Source of the DNA: JAITVB01 sp031553805
GTDB lineage: Bacteria > Bacteroidota > Bacteroidia > Bacteroidales > Rikenellaceae
Assembly: GCA_031553805.1 (NCBI GenBank)
Contig: JAVBLC010000005.1
Location: 338,040-402,039, forward strand
Length of the DNA: 64,000 nt
Direction of reading: 5' to 3'
Every line of letters begins with the position of its first letter. Within the stretch, counting starts at the first letter, position 1. A program made the position numbers and the translations under genes. This document shows positions 46,359-54,703 of the stretch, piece after piece. The notes below the pieces were generated by a model. The model saw only the letters and a list, made by a program, of their open reading frames with translations, was not told the DNA's origin and ran no database searches.

Positions 46359-47243
46359 ATGAACCAAACCAAACCGAAAGGCCTGGGACGCGGCCTGGAA
46401 GCGATCTTCGACATCGAAGGCATCGCCCCCGAGCGGAGCCGCAAGAAAACGATCTTCGAAGAGTTGGACATCGCCCGCGTGCTGCCCAACCCCAACCAGC
46501 CCCGCACGATCTTCGACGAGGAAGCGCTCGAAGAGTTGGCGTCGTCGATCGTCGCCCTGGGGGTGATCCAGCCGATCACCGTCAAGCGCGAGTCGGGCGA
46601 CACCTACCGCATCATCAGCGGCGAACGCCGTTTCCGCGCTTCGCAAAAAGCCGGGCTGGCGACAATTCCTGCTTATATCCGCGAGGTCGATGACCAAACG
46701 CTGCTCGAAATGGCGCTGGTCGAAAACATCCAGCGGCAAGACCTCAATGCGGTCGACATCGCACTGAGCCTGCAACGGCTGGTCGACGAGTGTAACCTGA
46801 CCCAGGACGCGCTGGCCGAACGGGTGGGCAAAAAACGGTCGACGGTGACCAACTATATCCGCCTGCTCCGGTTGCCGGCCGAGGTGCAGCTGGCGATCAA
46901 GGAAGACCTCATTTCGATGGGCCACGCCCGTGCATTGGCCGGTTTGGACGACGCAACACAACAATTAGCCCTGCTCAAACGTATTATAAAGAACAACCTT
47001 TCGGTGCGCCAGGCAGAGGAACTCGTGCAGAAAGCCGCCGCCGGAAGTTTCCGAAAAGAGGTTGTGGAAGAGGAATATCCTGAAACCTATACCCGCCTGG
47101 TCGAACACCTAGAACACTTCTTCACCACGCCCGACATCAGCATCAAGCGCGGGCCGAAAGGGAACGGCCAGATCGTGATCCGGTTCAAGACCGACGGTGA
47201 GGTGGAGCGTTTCCTGAACCAATTCGACCGGATCAAAAACTAA
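46359..47243 (+). CDS. parB: Chromosome-partitioning protein ParB
   Basis: A 294-residue CTP-dependent DNA-sliding clamp that loads at parS. Residues 1-20 (GLGRGLEAIF) are the ParA-interacting start. The N-terminal ParB/Srx CTPase domain has LPNPNQPRTIFDEEALEELA, GVIQPITVKR and ISGERRFRAS (CTP-binding GERRxRA). The helix-turn-helix region is LTQDALAERVGKKRSTVTNY, and the C-terminal dimerisation part ends FKTDGEVERFLNQFDRIKN. It follows parA closely and precedes a DUF5683 gene by 9 bases. Confidence 0.97.
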   Translation: MNQTKPKGLGRGLEAIFDIEGIAPERSRKKTIFEELDIARVLPNPNQPRTIFDEEALEELASSIVALGVIQPITVKRESGDTYRIISGERRFRASQKAGLATIPAYIREVDDQTLLEMALVENIQRQDLNAVDIALSLQRLVDECNLTQDALAERVGKKRSTVTNYIRLLRLPAEVQLAIKEDLISMGHARALAGLDDATQQLALLKRIIKNNLSVRQAEELVQKAAAGSFRKEVVEEEYPETYTRLVEHLEHFFTTPDISIKRGPKGNGQIVIRFKTDGEVERFLNQFDRIKN

Positions 47244-47252
47244 ACGGGAAGG

Positions 47253-48272
47253 ATGGCCGGCTGCGCAAAACGACATATTGCCCTGATGCTTTGTACCCTG
47301 GTGTGGTTCGCCGCTTCGGGCGTGCGTGCCCAACAGAACGGCGAGCTGGTTTCGGGCGGTGTCCGGGTCAAGGCTGCGGCCGATACCGTGGTGAAACCCC
47401 ACCCCCAGTCGCCGATTTTCCGCGACTCGATCGGCATTTCGAAGATGACCGCCATTTCGTTCGTCGCTCCGGGGTTTTCGCAGTTGTATAACCGCGACTA
47501 TTGGAAGATACCCGTGCTGTATGCCGGCGTAGGAACGTTCGGCTACCTGTGGAACGACGCCGGAAAAAAATACCGCAATTACAAATCGCAGTACGAGGCG
47601 CTGATGTATGACCCGGAAACCACCCATCCCCGCTCGGAAATCGACCCGGTGCAGGAACAGATGATGAAGTACCAGAACCAGCGCAACCTCTACCTGATCG
47701 GGGCGGTAGGCACGTATCTTTACTTCATCGGCGACGGGGCGATCAACTATCCCCACCGGGTGCACCCGGTGAAGAAAGCCACCACGCTGGCGATGATCTT
47801 CCCCGGGGCCGGACAGATTTACAACAAGAGTTACTGGAAAGTGCCGATCGTGATCGGCGGGTTTGCGAGCATGGCCTACATCATCGACTTCAACAGCCGG
47901 GGCTACAACCGCTTCCGGCTGGCCTACAATCAATATCCCAATGACGAATTCGGCGGACGCATCGACCAGACCCAGCTAAAGAACTACCGCGACATGTACC
48001 GCCGCAACCGCGACCTGAGCATCATCGGCACAGCCGGGTTGTACGTGCTTTCGATCATCGACGCCCACGTCGACGCCTATATGCGCGACTTCGACGTGAG
48101 CGACGACCTGTCGATGCACATCGAACCGACGCTGATCGACCTGCCCGGGTTTCAGGCCAACAACAACAATTACTACTACCCCGGCGTGGGAATGTCAATG
48201 CAGGTAAAACTTAACGCATCGCCAAAATTCGGCAAACGCCAGGCGATGAACTATACGTTCAACGGCCAATAG
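47253..48272 (+). CDS. DUF5683 membrane protein
   Basis: A 339-residue protein with a signal sequence (IALMLCTLVWFAASGVRAQ) and two copies of a short motif, AISFVAPGFSQLYNRDYWKI and LAMIFPGAGQIYNKSYWKVP, each followed by a hydrophobic helix. That duplicated PGxGQxYN pattern is the mark of DUF5683, usually found beside parAB in Bacteroidetes. It probably sits in the cell envelope. Function is unknown. It is co-directional with parB and the transglycosylase gene, likely one transcript. Confidence 0.85.
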   Translation: MAGCAKRHIALMLCTLVWFAASGVRAQQNGELVSGGVRVKAAADTVVKPHPQSPIFRDSIGISKMTAISFVAPGFSQLYNRDYWKIPVLYAGVGTFGYLWNDAGKKYRNYKSQYEALMYDPETTHPRSEIDPVQEQMMKYQNQRNLYLIGAVGTYLYFIGDGAINYPHRVHPVKKATTLAMIFPGAGQIYNKSYWKVPIVIGGFASMAYIIDFNSRGYNRFRLAYNQYPNDEFGGRIDQTQLKNYRDMYRRNRDLSIIGTAGLYVLSIIDAHVDAYMRDFDVSDDLSMHIEPTLIDLPGFQANNNNYYYPGVGMSMQVKLNASPKFGKRQAMNYTFNGQ

Positions 48273-48292
48273 GCCCGTAAAACCAAACCAGA

Positions 48293-49576
48293 ATGAATGT
48301 ACGAAAAACCGTTGCCCTAACAGCTGCCTTGGCCCTGTTTGCCGGGTTGGCGCTCTACGCCGCGCCCGAGCGTTACGGCAACATCCAGGTGAAACATACC
48401 CCCGAGCAGTACGACTCGCTGCTCTCGGCGTGGTATGAAAGCAGTGTGGTCGAATCGTATGATCTTTACCTGCACGACTTTATCGACATCGAAGCCGAAA
48501 CTTATTCGGGACCAAATCCGTATGAATTGCCCGATTCGGTTTACGAGGCACGGCTGCGGATGATCGCTTCGGTGATCCAACTGCCCTACAACGATGTGGT
48601 CAAGCGTTACATCCTGGCTTACACGGGGCGCATCCACTCGCGGATGGAAAACATCCTCGGGTTGGCACAGTTTTACTTCCCGATGATCGAGGAAGAGCTT
48701 GATCGGCAAGGACTTCCATTGGAATTAAAGATGTTGCCGGTAATCGAGTCGGCGCTTTACCCGAAAGCAATTTCGCGGGCGGGGGCAGCCGGGCTGTGGC
48801 AGTTCGTCCTGCCGACGGGCAAGGCTTTCGGACTGGAAGTCAATTCGTTTGTCGACCAGCGGATGGACCCGGTGACTTCGACGCGGGCGGCGTGCCTTTA
48901 CCTAAAGCAACTTTACGGGATGTACGGCGACTGGACGCTGGCGATCGCCGCTTACAACTGTGGGCCGGGCAACGTCAACAAGGCACTCAAGCGCGCGCCT
49001 AATGCGCAGACTTACTGGGACATTTACGACTATCTGCCAAAAGAAACGCGGGGGTATATCCCCAGTTTTATTGCTGCGACCTATGCCTACACGTTCCACA
49101 AGGCCCACGGGATCGAGCCGCGGACGGCTTCGCTGCCTTTCTCTGTCGACACGGTGACGATCTGCAAGATGACCCATTTCGAACAGGTATCGAGTACGCT
49201 GGGGACATCGATGGAGGTATTGCGGGAACTGAATCCGCAGTATAAGATGGACATCGTGCCGGCAACGGACAAACCTTATTCGCTGGTGTTGCCGCAGTAT
49301 GCCATTGCTTCTTTTATTGAAAAAGAAGGCGAGATTTACGGGAAAGATTCGATTTATCTGGCCCAGTACCTGAATCCTTCGAATCTGAAGAATAAGCCGG
49401 CGGGGAGTGCTACCACGACGGCTTCGCGAGGCTCTTCGACATATAAGGTGAAATCGGGAGATACATTGGGAGCGATCGCTCAGCGGCACGGGGTGAGTAC
49501 GGCGGCGCTGACACGGGCAAACGGGATCAAGAATCCGAAATCGCTGCGTATCGGGCAGGTGCTGATTATTCCCTAA
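48293..49576 (+). CDS. MltD-like lytic transglycosylase with LysM domain
   Basis: A 427-residue exported peptidoglycan lyase. It has a signal sequence (TVALTAALALFAGLALYAAP), then an SLT domain from about residue 130: LPLELKMLPVIESALYPKAI with the catalytic Glu, SRAGAAGLWQFVLPTGKAFG, DQRMDPVTSTRAACLYLKQL and WTLAIAAYNCGPGNVNKALK. The C-terminus has one LysM repeat (TYKVKSGDTLGAIAQRHGVS...LRIGQVLIIP) that binds glycan chains. It cleaves peptidoglycan to 1,6-anhydro muropeptides. It is the last gene of the parAB-DUF5683 run; a 12-bp perfect hairpin follows. Confidence 0.93.
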   Translation: MNVRKTVALTAALALFAGLALYAAPERYGNIQVKHTPEQYDSLLSAWYESSVVESYDLYLHDFIDIEAETYSGPNPYELPDSVYEARLRMIASVIQLPYNDVVKRYILAYTGRIHSRMENILGLAQFYFPMIEEELDRQGLPLELKMLPVIESALYPKAISRAGAAGLWQFVLPTGKAFGLEVNSFVDQRMDPVTSTRAACLYLKQLYGMYGDWTLAIAAYNCGPGNVNKALKRAPNAQTYWDIYDYLPKETRGYIPSFIAATYAYTFHKAHGIEPRTASLPFSVDTVTICKMTHFEQVSSTLGTSMEVLRELNPQYKMDIVPATDKPYSLVLPQYAIASFIEKEGEIYGKDSIYLAQYLNPSNLKNKPAGSATTTASRGSSTYKVKSGDTLGAIAQRHGVSTAALTRANGIKNPKSLRIGQVLIIP

Positions 49577-49637
49577 AGTGCGCTCCCGCACTGGGGAATC
49601 TTTTCAGCGCAAAGTCACCTGTGTGCAGGCAAATAAA

Positions 49638-49663
49638 GTGTGGCGGGCAAATGCCCGCCACAC
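49638..49663 (+). terminator. Terminator after the transglycosylase gene
   Basis: GTGTGGCGGGCA pairs perfectly with TGCCCGCCACAC across an AA loop, followed by CTATTTT, 62 bases beyond the stop. Confidence 0.75.
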
Positions 49664-49680
49664 CTATTTTAAAAGATTAA

Positions 49681-49885
49681 CCACCCCACGGGACAGATTT
49701 ATGCAATGCAAAGATCAGGCTGCTGAACCGGATCAGGTATAAATCTGCCTGGAAAGCCACCCCACGCGCAAGAGAAAGGGCTATCGCCGAGGGTACTGGC
49801 GCTTTTTATAAAAAGCGCCGCAACCGAGATCGCTGCTCGTCCGAAAGACGGAAACTTGCGTTAAGCAAGTAAGCAGCGGACGAGC
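49681..49885. other. Structured intergenic region, possible noncoding RNA of unknown type
   Basis: Between the transglycosylase terminator and xseB lie several pairings in a row: CAGATTTAT/ATAAATCTG (49694-49702 with 49739-49747) enclosing a GATCAGG/CCGGATC helix; the perfect 22-base palindrome GGCGCTTTTTATAAAAAGCGCC (49798-49819); and GCTCGTCCG/CGGACGAGC (49835-49843 with 49877-49885) enclosing ACTTGC/GCAAGT. CCACCCCACG occurs twice, at 49681 and 49757. I cannot match it to a known RNA family; strand and expression are unknown. Confidence 0.35.
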
Positions 49886-49955
49886 TCAACATAGTTTAAA
49901 AAAATTTCAGCGATGCTTTGCATCGCTGGATTTCCTTTGCCGTAAACGGTCGGTG

Positions 49956-50150
49956 CTATTCTTTGTCCAACACGGCGGCGACGTCCTCTTCCGCCGCACG
50001 CAATTTCTCCCGGCACAGCGCAATCAACTCACTCGCCCGCTTCACCTCGGCCCCCAGCCGATCCACATCCAATTCCCCCTCGTTCAACCGCTTCAGGATC
50101 GCCTCAACCTCAGCCATCGCCTCGGCATAACTGATCTTCTTCTTTTCCAT
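49956..50150 (-). CDS. xseB: Exodeoxyribonuclease VII small subunit
   Basis: A 64-residue helical protein. KKISYAEAMAEVEAILKRLN followed by LDVDRLGAEVKRASELIALC is the XseB family pattern. XseB wraps the large subunit in the nuclease that degrades single-stranded DNA to oligonucleotides. It is separated from xseA by an esterase gene on the same strand, 6 bases after its stop. Confidence 0.93.
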   Translation of the reverse strand: MEKKKISYAEAMAEVEAILKRLNEGELDVDRLGAEVKRASELIALCREKLRAAEEDVAAVLDKE

Positions 50151-50156
50151 ATCGCG

Positions 50157-51083
50157 TTATTTCTTTTCGTTAATAATCCCCATTTCATACAACCACGCCT
50201 CGCACAGCAACACCCACAACCGTGTGCTGCCCGGGTTGTTGCGCAAGGCGATGTTATGCCCCCCATACGGGAAAACGTGCAGCGAAGCGTTCACCCCCTG
50301 CGCATGCAATGCACTGTAAAACATCACGCTGTTCTCAACCGGAACCGCCGGATCGTCATTAGCGTGAGCTAGGAAAGCGGGCGGCGTCTGCGGCGTTACG
50401 TTCAGTTCGCACGAAAAACGGCGGATCAATTCCGGCGAAGCGTTTTTCCCGAGCAAGTTATCGCGACTCCCGGTATGGGCTTTCTCACCCAGCGTAATCA
50501 CCGGCGACACGAGAATCGTAAAATTGGACTGCCACGGCAGATCGTCATACAGGTCGCCCACACGCGAATAATCGGTCGTCGTGGTACCGATCGACGCAGC
50601 CAGGTGTCCTCCGGCCGAGCAGCCCATGACGCCGACTTTCGCCGGATCGATCCCCCACTCTTCGGCCCGCGCACGCACGATTTTCATCATCCGCTGCAGA
50701 TCCTGCAGCGGGCCGATCTCGCGTTGCACCAGGTCGGGCGAATGGGGCAACCGGTGGAACAGCACAACGGCCGTAACCCCCATCGTATTAAACCATTTCG
50801 CCAGTTGAAAACCCGCAATATCGTAGGTCAGGTGGGCGTAACCGCCCGGAGGGCAGATCACTACCGCCGCTCCTTTGTTCTCCTCTTTCGGCGGTTTGAA
50901 TACGTAATAGCCCGGCGTGCCCACCTGGCGCATCCGGCCGTTGTCGTCGACGTCGGCCACGGCCATGCCTTTCGAATTGGGCATATTGCCCTGCCACAGG
51001 GGTTCGAACGTCTGGCTGCGGGCCGGAAAGGCGGCGAGCAACAAACAGATAGCCAACAGTTTCTTCATCATTATGTTTTTCAT
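50157..51083 (-). CDS. Exported alpha/beta hydrolase (BD-FAE/xylan-esterase-like)
   Basis: A 308-residue exported protein (MMKKLLAICLLLAAFPARSQ signal). The fold is alpha/beta hydrolase: oxyanion region VICPPGGYAHLTYDIAG, nucleophile elbow VGVMGCSAGGHLAAS (Ser, GxSxGG), catalytic Asp region AHANDDPAVPVENSVMFYSA and catalytic His in VFPYGGHNIALR. This layout fits carbohydrate acetyl-esterase or endo-1,4-beta-xylanase-like esterases of Bacteroidetes; the true ester is unknown. ATGs at 51083 and 51071/51068 are all possible. It lies between xseA (20 bases upstream) and xseB (6 bases downstream), an unrelated insert in a two-gene unit. Confidence 0.87.
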   Translation of the reverse strand: MKNIMMKKLLAICLLLAAFPARSQTFEPLWQGNMPNSKGMAVADVDDNGRMRQVGTPGYYVFKPPKEENKGAAVVICPPGGYAHLTYDIAGFQLAKWFNTMGVTAVVLFHRLPHSPDLVQREIGPLQDLQRMMKIVRARAEEWGIDPAKVGVMGCSAGGHLAASIGTTTTDYSRVGDLYDDLPWQSNFTILVSPVITLGEKAHTGSRDNLLGKNASPELIRRFSCELNVTPQTPPAFLAHANDDPAVPVENSVMFYSALHAQGVNASLHVFPYGGHNIALRNNPGSTRLWVLLCEAWLYEMGIINEKK

Positions 51084-51097
51084 ATATATCTGTTCAG

Positions 51098-51141
51098 GCA
51101 AAGTCAATAATTCCGAGCGCCGGGAGGCACTCGGGAGGCAC
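51098..51141. repeat. Repeat P5 copy running into the xseA 3' end
   Basis: GCAAAGTCAATAATTCCGAG then CGCCGGGAGGCAC, with the last GGGAGGCAC duplicated. Other copies: 23879-23912, 24170-24202, 45408-45440, 52768-52800 and, inverted, 55700-55730 in the rnfC-rnfD gap. Confidence 0.65.
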
Positions 51142-52510
51142 TTCTCACTTCGGTCTCGAGCACCCCGTCGCACAGTTGCACTTGCAGCCCCTCGCCCACT
51201 TCGACCGCATCTACGCTTTTGACGATGCGGTCGCCGCTGCGCACCACGGCGTAGCCCATTTGCAGGATGCGTTCGGGACGGCGGGCTTCGACCACCTCTT
51301 CCCAAAGCGCCAGTTCACGGTGCTTTCCGGCAAGGAATTGGCGTGTCGTGTCTGTGATCCGCTGGCCGATGGACGTTAGCCGGAGCGTCTCTTCACCCAG
51401 GCGACGCTTCGGGACGTGCGTAATCGTCGATGCGAGCAGGGCAAGGCGTCCGCGGCGTTCTTCGAGCGACAGGCGTGCGTTGTGGCGCAGTCGTCCCTGC
51501 ATCTCGTCGAGCCGCCGGCCGTGGCCATGCAACAGGCCCGAAACCAGGCGTCCCATCGCGTGCGAAATCAGCACGAGGCGCTCGCGTTCACCCGAAAGCG
51601 TTTCACGGACAAGCGAGGCGACCTCATCGCCCAGCACCTGTAATCGGTCCTCGAATTGGCGGTTATAATCCACAAAAAAACCGGCCACCGCCGTCGGGGT
51701 TTTCATTGCCACACGGGCGATCAGGTCGGCGACGCTCTGGTCTTTGTCGTGGCCGATGCCCGTCACCACCGGCAACGGAAATTGTGCCAGGTGGCTGCAC
51801 AGGCGGTAGCTGTCGAACGCCCCCAGGTCGCTCTGCGATCCGCCGCCGCGGATGATGACTAATGCGTCGTAGGCTTCGAGATTTTCAGCAATGCTGTCCA
51901 GCGCACCGATAATCGAATTCTCGGCCCCGTGGCCCTGCATAAAGGCCTCGTATAAGTCTACATTAAACGTGTATCCAAATTCATTCTCAAAAAGTTCGCG
52001 GTGAAAATCGCGGAAACCGGCTGCCTGGGACGACGAAATCACGGCCAGGCGCTGGATCACCGCCGGGAGTTCACACTCGCGGTTCATCTCGAAAACGCCC
52101 TCTTTTTGCAGGCGTTCGACCGTTTCGCGCCGTTGGGCAGCCAGATCGCCCAGGGTGTAGGACGGTTCGATGTCGGTGATCTGCAGGCTCAGGCCGTACA
52201 ATTCGTGGTAGGTGACCGATACCCTGACGAGTATCTTCAGGCCCGCCGTCAGGTCTTTGCCCGTGACGCCACGGAAATAAGGGGAGATCATCGCCCATTG
52301 CGACCGCCAGATCACCGCGCGGGCCTGGGCACGGGGGACGGCGTTGTCGCCGCCCTTTTCGACCAGTTCGAGGTAGCAGTGGCCCGAGCGGTTTTCCTTG
52401 ATCTCGCTCACCTCGCCAACCACCCAATACGGCAAAGGGTGCGCGGCATCGATGCCTTTGCGGATCAACGCCTGCAAGTCATACAGGGAAATGTGCTTGG
52501 GGGATTCCAT
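51104..52510 (-). CDS. xseA: Exodeoxyribonuclease VII large subunit
   Basis: A 468-residue catalytic subunit. The N-terminal OB fold (YWVVGEVSEIKENRSGHCYL), the central nuclease domain (LPAVIQRLAVISSSQAAGFRDF; VIIRGGGSQSDLGAFDSYRL; PVVTGIGHDKDQSVADLIAR) and the coiled-coil C-terminal region are all present, ending in QMGYAVVRSGDRIVKSVDAV. The last residues, RSASRVPPGARNY, are encoded by a copy of repeat P5, so the natural C-terminus has been replaced or extended by the repeat. The ATG at 52510 gives the family-like start MESPKHISLYDLQ. Confidence 0.95.
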   Translation of the reverse strand: MESPKHISLYDLQALIRKGIDAAHPLPYWVVGEVSEIKENRSGHCYLELVEKGGDNAVPRAQARAVIWRSQWAMISPYFRGVTGKDLTAGLKILVRVSVTYHELYGLSLQITDIEPSYTLGDLAAQRRETVERLQKEGVFEMNRECELPAVIQRLAVISSSQAAGFRDFHRELFENEFGYTFNVDLYEAFMQGHGAENSIIGALDSIAENLEAYDALVIIRGGGSQSDLGAFDSYRLCSHLAQFPLPVVTGIGHDKDQSVADLIARVAMKTPTAVAGFFVDYNRQFEDRLQVLGDEVASLVRETLSGERERLVLISHAMGRLVSGLLHGHGRRLDEMQGRLRHNARLSLEERRGRLALLASTITHVPKRRLGEETLRLTSIGQRITDTTRQFLAGKHRELALWEEVVEARRPERILQMGYAVVRSGDRIVKSVDAVEVGEGLQVQLCDGVLETEVRSASRVPPGARNY

Positions 52511-52534
52511 CACCCAAAGATATGGAAATTTCTT

Positions 52535-52803
52535 CGTCCCCACTTTTGTCTTGATACAAAAGTGGGCAAAAAATCAAGCGCTCAAACAACTGGCTAAAAA
52601 ATCGTGAATCAAGCTGCTGCGTCCACAACTCGCCCTTCGGGCTCAGACAGTGGACTTCGCTTACGCTTGATTCTCGATTTTTCTTTACGCCATTTGTTTG
52701 GAGGCGCATGGCGGGCCTTCGGCCCGTTGCCTACGGACGCTGGGTACCGGACCCAATCCTTGTTTCAGTAAAGTCAAATCTCCATGTGCGGGGAGACACC
52801 CCG
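52535..52803. repeat. Repeat island 3: P4-like hairpin, P2 copy b, inverted P6, P5
   Basis: CCCACTTTTGT/ACAAAAGTGGG (about 52540-52566) resembles P4. P2 copy b (52583-52700) has arms ending CGTGAATCAAGC / GCTTGATTCTCG around the core CGTCCACAACTCGC...CAGACAGTGGACT. P6 runs in reverse at about 52700-52745 (GGGCCTTCGGCCCGTTGCCT). P5 (52768-52800) follows. No gene is seen. Confidence 0.72.
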
Positions 52804-52924
52804 GGTGTGCGGAGCGTGCGTCAGGTTTAAACGATCATTGCGGTTTTCAACCGGAGCGTACACGAAGTACGTGAGGATTGAAAACCGCAATGATCGTTTA
52901 AAGATGGCGTGCGATACGCGCAGC
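52804..52924. repeat. Palindromic dispersed element P1, copy b
   Basis: Arms 52826-52850 and 52878-52902 are perfectly complementary over 25 bp, flanking the core CCGGAGCGTACACGAAGTAC plus GTGAGGA. The ends carry GCGTGCGTCAGG and GATGGCGTGCG, which match copy a (1001-1120) in swapped orientation, while the core keeps the same orientation as in copy a. Confidence 0.72.
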
Positions 52925-52937
52925 CACCGGAAGCGCG

Positions 52938-53510
52938 CTAAACTAAGCCCGAAAAGCCCATAAACGCCATGGCCAGGATGCTGGCTGTTATGAGGATGAT
53001 GGGGAGGCCCTTCATCGATTTGGGCTGTTCTTCGAGTTCGAGGCGTTCGCGCAGGCCGGCGAACAGCACCAGGGCCAGCATGAACCCGAGGGCCGTCGAA
53101 ACGGCGAACACAAACGATTGCAGCAGGTTAAACTCTTTTTGCACCAGCAGGATAGCCACCCCCAGTACCGCACAGTTGGTGGTGATCAGCGGCAGGAACA
53201 CCCCCAACGCCTGATACAGCGCCGGGCTGATCTTCTTGAGAATGATCTCGACCATCTGCACCAGGGCGGCAATCACCAGAATGAAGACGATCGTCTGCAT
53301 ATACTCGATGTGGAGCGGAACCAACACGTAATATTGGATCAGGTAGGCCACCACGGATGACAGGCCAATCACAAACGTCACAGCCATCCCCATCCCGATC
53401 GAGGTACTCACCTTGTTCGAAACACCCAGGAAAGGACAGATCGCCAGGAACTGTGACAGGACGATATTGTTGACGAATATCGCGCTGATAATGATGATAA
53501 AATATTCCAT
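52938..53510 (-). CDS. rnfA: Rnf electron-transport complex subunit A
   Basis: A 190-residue membrane protein with six helices, paralogous to NqrE. MEYFIIIISAIFVNNIVLSQ and FLAICPFLGVSNKVSTSIGM contain the conserved Cys near the intramembrane iron site, paired with ALGVFLPLITTNCAVLGVAI. Rnf moves Na+ or H+ while passing electrons from reduced ferredoxin to NAD+. Last gene of the operon, 4 bases after rnfE. Confidence 0.96.
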   Translation of the reverse strand: MEYFIIIISAIFVNNIVLSQFLAICPFLGVSNKVSTSIGMGMAVTFVIGLSSVVAYLIQYYVLVPLHIEYMQTIVFILVIAALVQMVEIILKKISPALYQALGVFLPLITTNCAVLGVAILLVQKEFNLLQSFVFAVSTALGFMLALVLFAGLRERLELEEQPKSMKGLPIILITASILAMAFMGFSGLV

Positions 53511-53514
53511 AGGT

Positions 53515-54114
53515 CTACTTCACTTTAGCGTTTAACCGGGCGTTCAGCTTATTGAACAGCACCATCAGGAAACCAAGCGCCATGAAGGCCCCCGGAGCCA
53601 GGACAAAGATCAGGATGCCGTCGCCGGTGATGAATTTGTAGCCGAAAAGCGAGCCGGCCCCGAGCAGTTCGCGGGTACCGCCCAAGAGGGTCAGCGCCAG
53701 CACGAAACCCAGGCCGATCCCCACTCCATCGAGCATCGAATCAAACACGCCGTTTTTCGAGGCAAAAGCCTCGGCGCGCCCCAGGATGATACAATTGACC
53801 ACGATCAGCGGGATGAATACTCCGAGCGTGGCGTAAAGATCCGGCACATAAGCCTCCATCAGCAACTGAACGACAGTCACGAACGAGGCGATCACCACGA
53901 TAAAGCACGGAATGCGCACCTTGCCCGGCACCACGTTGCGGATCAGCGAGATCACGATGTTCGACAGGGTGAGCACGAACATCGTCGCCACCCCCATCCC
54001 CAGGCCGTTGATGGCCGAAGTGGTCGTCCCCAGTGTGGGGCACATCCCCAGCAGGAGGACAAACACCGGGTTCTCCTTGATCAACCCTTTCGTTAATAGC
54101 TGGAATTTAGTCAT
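53515..54114 (-). CDS. rnfE: Rnf complex subunit E
   Basis: A 199-residue membrane protein, paralogue of NqrD. LIKENPVFVLLLGMCPTLGT and LGVFIPLIVVNCIILGRAEA carry the two conserved Cys regions; GGTRELLGAGSLFG follows. It partners RnfA in the inner membrane. Located 15 bases after rnfG. Confidence 0.96.
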   Translation of the reverse strand: MTKFQLLTKGLIKENPVFVLLLGMCPTLGTTTSAINGLGMGVATMFVLTLSNIVISLIRNVVPGKVRIPCFIVVIASFVTVVQLLMEAYVPDLYATLGVFIPLIVVNCIILGRAEAFASKNGVFDSMLDGVGIGLGFVLALTLLGGTRELLGAGSLFGYKFITGDGILIFVLAPGAFMALGFLMVLFNKLNARLNAKVK

Positions 54115-54129
54115 CTTTCCGTCCTCCCG

Positions 54130-54693
54130 TTATTTAATGGTCTGAAAAAGGTTATAGGCGCGTTCCACCGCGTCGCAATAGGCACGCGAGGAGATCGTCG
54201 AGGCGGTGATCGCATCCACGTCGCCGCCGTCTTTTTTGACCAGCAACTTGAAATCGGCCGGGTTTTTCCCTTCGAATTGCAGGCTGAAGTCCGATTTGCT
54301 CTTGTCGATCTTGTCGCCCAGGCCCGGGGTTTCCTTCTGTTCGATCACCTCGATGTGCGAGATCGCACCGTCGGGCAGGAAGCCCACCATCAGTTTGATC
54401 GTACCGCCGAAACCGGCGTTCGTAAACGTTTCGATAGCATAACCGACCGGTTCGCCGCCGTTGGTGGCGGTGTAGACGGTCATTGGGCCGCCATCGACCT
54501 CTTTGATCATCGGGTTTTCGGCCGGGTTGTTGTCAAAGGCGGGAACGACCAGCGCGATCGCGTCCGAGATTTTGGTGTCCTTGGCCGCGGCAATAGGCTC
54601 GGCGGTCACTTTGTAGACCAGTCCTACGGCAGCCGAGGCCACCAACGTGATCAGCAACAGGACGACTACCATATTTTTGAGTGTACTTTCCAT
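54130..54693 (-). CDS. rnfG: Rnf complex subunit G (covalent FMN)
   Basis: A 187-residue protein with one N-terminal helix (MVVVLLLITLVASAAVGLVY) and a periplasmic FMN-binding domain. The FMN Thr lies in DAITASTISSRAYCDAV, the family S/T-rich motif; KETPGLGDKIDKSKSDF is another hallmark. It precedes rnfE and follows rnfD by 10 bases. It is paralogous to NqrC but lacks that protein's long low-complexity tail. Confidence 0.95.
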   Translation of the reverse strand: MESTLKNMVVVLLLITLVASAAVGLVYKVTAEPIAAAKDTKISDAIALVVPAFDNNPAENPMIKEVDGGPMTVYTATNGGEPVGYAIETFTNAGFGGTIKLMVGFLPDGAISHIEVIEQKETPGLGDKIDKSKSDFSLQFEGKNPADFKLLVKKDGGDVDAITASTISSRAYCDAVERAYNLFQTIK

Positions 54694-54703
54694 GTTCCTC
54701 CTC

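Noticed and set aside
49700..49760. TPP riboswitch or SRP RNA at GAACCGGATCAGG
   Set aside because: GAACC-GATC resembles part of the TPP motif and the region is hairpin-like, but CTGAGA and the rest of the TPP core are missing, the SRP GGAA/AGCAGC pattern is not met, and no thiamine gene is nearby.
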